In this document: positions 62,953-64,000 of the stretch, one piece after another
How positions within the stretch are numbered: the stretch's first letter is position 1
How the letters are laid out: each line of letters opens with the position of its first letter
Source: Parus major
Taxonomy: Eukaryota; Chordata; Aves; Passeriformes; Paridae
DNA: 64,000 bases
NCBI RefSeq assembly: GCF_001522545.3
Contig: NC_031777.1
Coordinates: forward strand, 2,782,360 to 2,846,359
Direction: 5' to 3'
The notes under the pieces: generated by a model
Databases searched by the model: none
What the model was told of the DNA's origin: nothing
What the model saw: only the letters and a program-made list of their open reading frames with translations
Translations under genes and position numbers: made by a program

Positions 62953-64000
62953 CAAGACTGTCAGTTTCCCCTGTTATTCTATTTTACCTATCATTATGTA
63001 GGATGCTCTACTCTTGCTTTAGAAACAGAATCATTAGATTCCATATATTTTGAGTAATTTAGTTTCAATCCTGCTTCTGCAGCACATATCTCTTGTGTCT
63101 AAAGTGACTTCCCCTTAACAAGGCCAACAGTAGCAATATCAGTAGTATGAAGTCTGTTAAAAATAATCTGCCTGCAATATTCACAATAAAAGTTTCACCA
63201 GGAATTTTCAAAATAAGAAGAGTAAGGTTTGGGGTTTTTTTTGCCTGTGATGAGGTGAGAGTTATAAGTTGATCTAGGAAGTACCTGATCTTGAAGTAAA
63301 GTTTTACAGGATACAGCCTATTTGTATCCTGCTCCCCTGAGAATGTGATAAGGCTGAATGGATGGAAACTTGTCAAAAGGGACCAATATTTCTGCCCATT
63401 TCTGTCTAGTTCTGCCAATGAATCTGTTAGTCTAGTTTTATAGTAATTAGGAATGAAGTTCTTACCCTGGTAATCTTTCACAACATTTTCATTAGAGCCA
63501 ATTCAGATGTGGAAGTTTTACTGAACAGTCACGTTTGACGTTGCTGGGAAGAGGATACACCATCCCAGATTAGTCAGTACTTCTGAGGGCTGATTCCACT
63601 TGCTGTATTTGATCACAACTATTTGATGTTTGCAATTACTCAGTCTCTGGCGTCAGAAGCCAAGGTGTGACCCTGTATGTTTAATTTACTGATTATTTTA
63701 GAGGGGAAAAAAATTAAATTTTGCTCTACCTCTGCTGGATGTTCTCCAGGCTCTCATTTTTTGTATATCAGTCATTGATTTGGGTGCTGTTTAGAGGCTT
63801 TCCCTTTTTTGGGACACTATTCATGATGAAAGCATGACCTTGAGGGGTGTTGGTCCCACAGCCTCTGCTGATGCATCGTGCTGGAACTTCAGCATCCTTG
63901 CTGGAGGAACTTAGTGTGCTGGGTGCTTCCAGATTTCAGCTCTTGGGTCATTTTTCCAAGGATTGACCATACATGCTTTTAAAAAATTCAGCATGGTTAT

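Larger units (their letters stand above)
49862..64000 (+). other. No exon seen; probable first intron of the plus-strand gene
   Basis: Fourteen kilobases carry only short ORFs without family resemblance, AT-rich simple repeats and palindromes. ABL2 has a very long first intron in mammals, so an intronic reading fits, but the sequence itself does not prove it. Confidence 0.4.

Noticed and set aside
63065..63481. 138-codon minus-strand ORF with a hydrophobic C-terminal stretch
   Set aside because: No family resemblance. The apparent membrane stretch could come from AT-rich DNA. A search would be needed to keep it.
34541..64000. tRNA, rRNA, microRNA or CRISPR-like structures
   Set aside because: None could be supported by eye. 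The inverted repeats found are isolated and there is no regular repeat-spacer pattern.

Overview
The window is vertebrate nuclear DNA, most likely from a songbird-type bird. Evidence for a bird is the presence of several CR1 non-LTR retroposon 3' ends (2.17, 20.1, 32.7, 47.7 and 48.4 kb), low overall repeat content, short introns and CpG-island promoters. There are no bacterial-style operons, CRISPR arrays or recognisable RNA genes. Two assembly gaps are present (6088-6107 and 48966-49833).

The one gene that can be read completely is SOAT1 (sterol O-acyltransferase 1, ACAT1) on the minus strand. Fifteen coding exons were placed by eye between 30797 (ATG) and 9396 (end of the TGA stop). All introns are GT-AG, all phases join, and the coding total is 1656 bp, giving 551 residues against 550 in human. 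The active-site FYKDWWN motif, the catalytic histidine (H461 here) and the two luminal C-terminal cysteines are intact. The promoter and non-coding first exon lie in a CpG island at about 32.95-33.5 kb. The 3' UTR runs leftward from 9395, and its end was not fixed.

Region by region: 1-9.4 kb is SOAT1 3' UTR and downstream sequence, with a CR1 fragment and a 41-bp minisatellite that contains a gap. 9.4-33.5 kb is SOAT1. 33.5-34.5 kb is an odd GC-rich, purine-tract-bearing block that may be an old LTR element. 34.5-47.6 kb is intergenic with no gene seen. 47.66-48.72 kb is a cluster of CR1-type retroposons that ends exactly where a second CpG island begins (48.72 kb to the gap). By position and orientation (divergent from SOAT1, as in human 1q25) this island is best explained as the promoter and 5' UTR of ABL2 on the plus strand, whose first coding exon would be lost in the gap. 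49.83-64 kb has no exon I can support and would be intron 1 of that gene.

I found no undescribed multi-gene system. The most interesting signals are regulatory or structural. They include twin nuclear-receptor half-sites beside the SOAT1 promoter, a retroposon abutting the ABL2-like promoter with a YY1-type start and a short upstream ORF, a strong G-quadruplex candidate, a perfect 38-bp palindrome, a hairpin-forming minisatellite, and a CTCF-like site between the two promoters.
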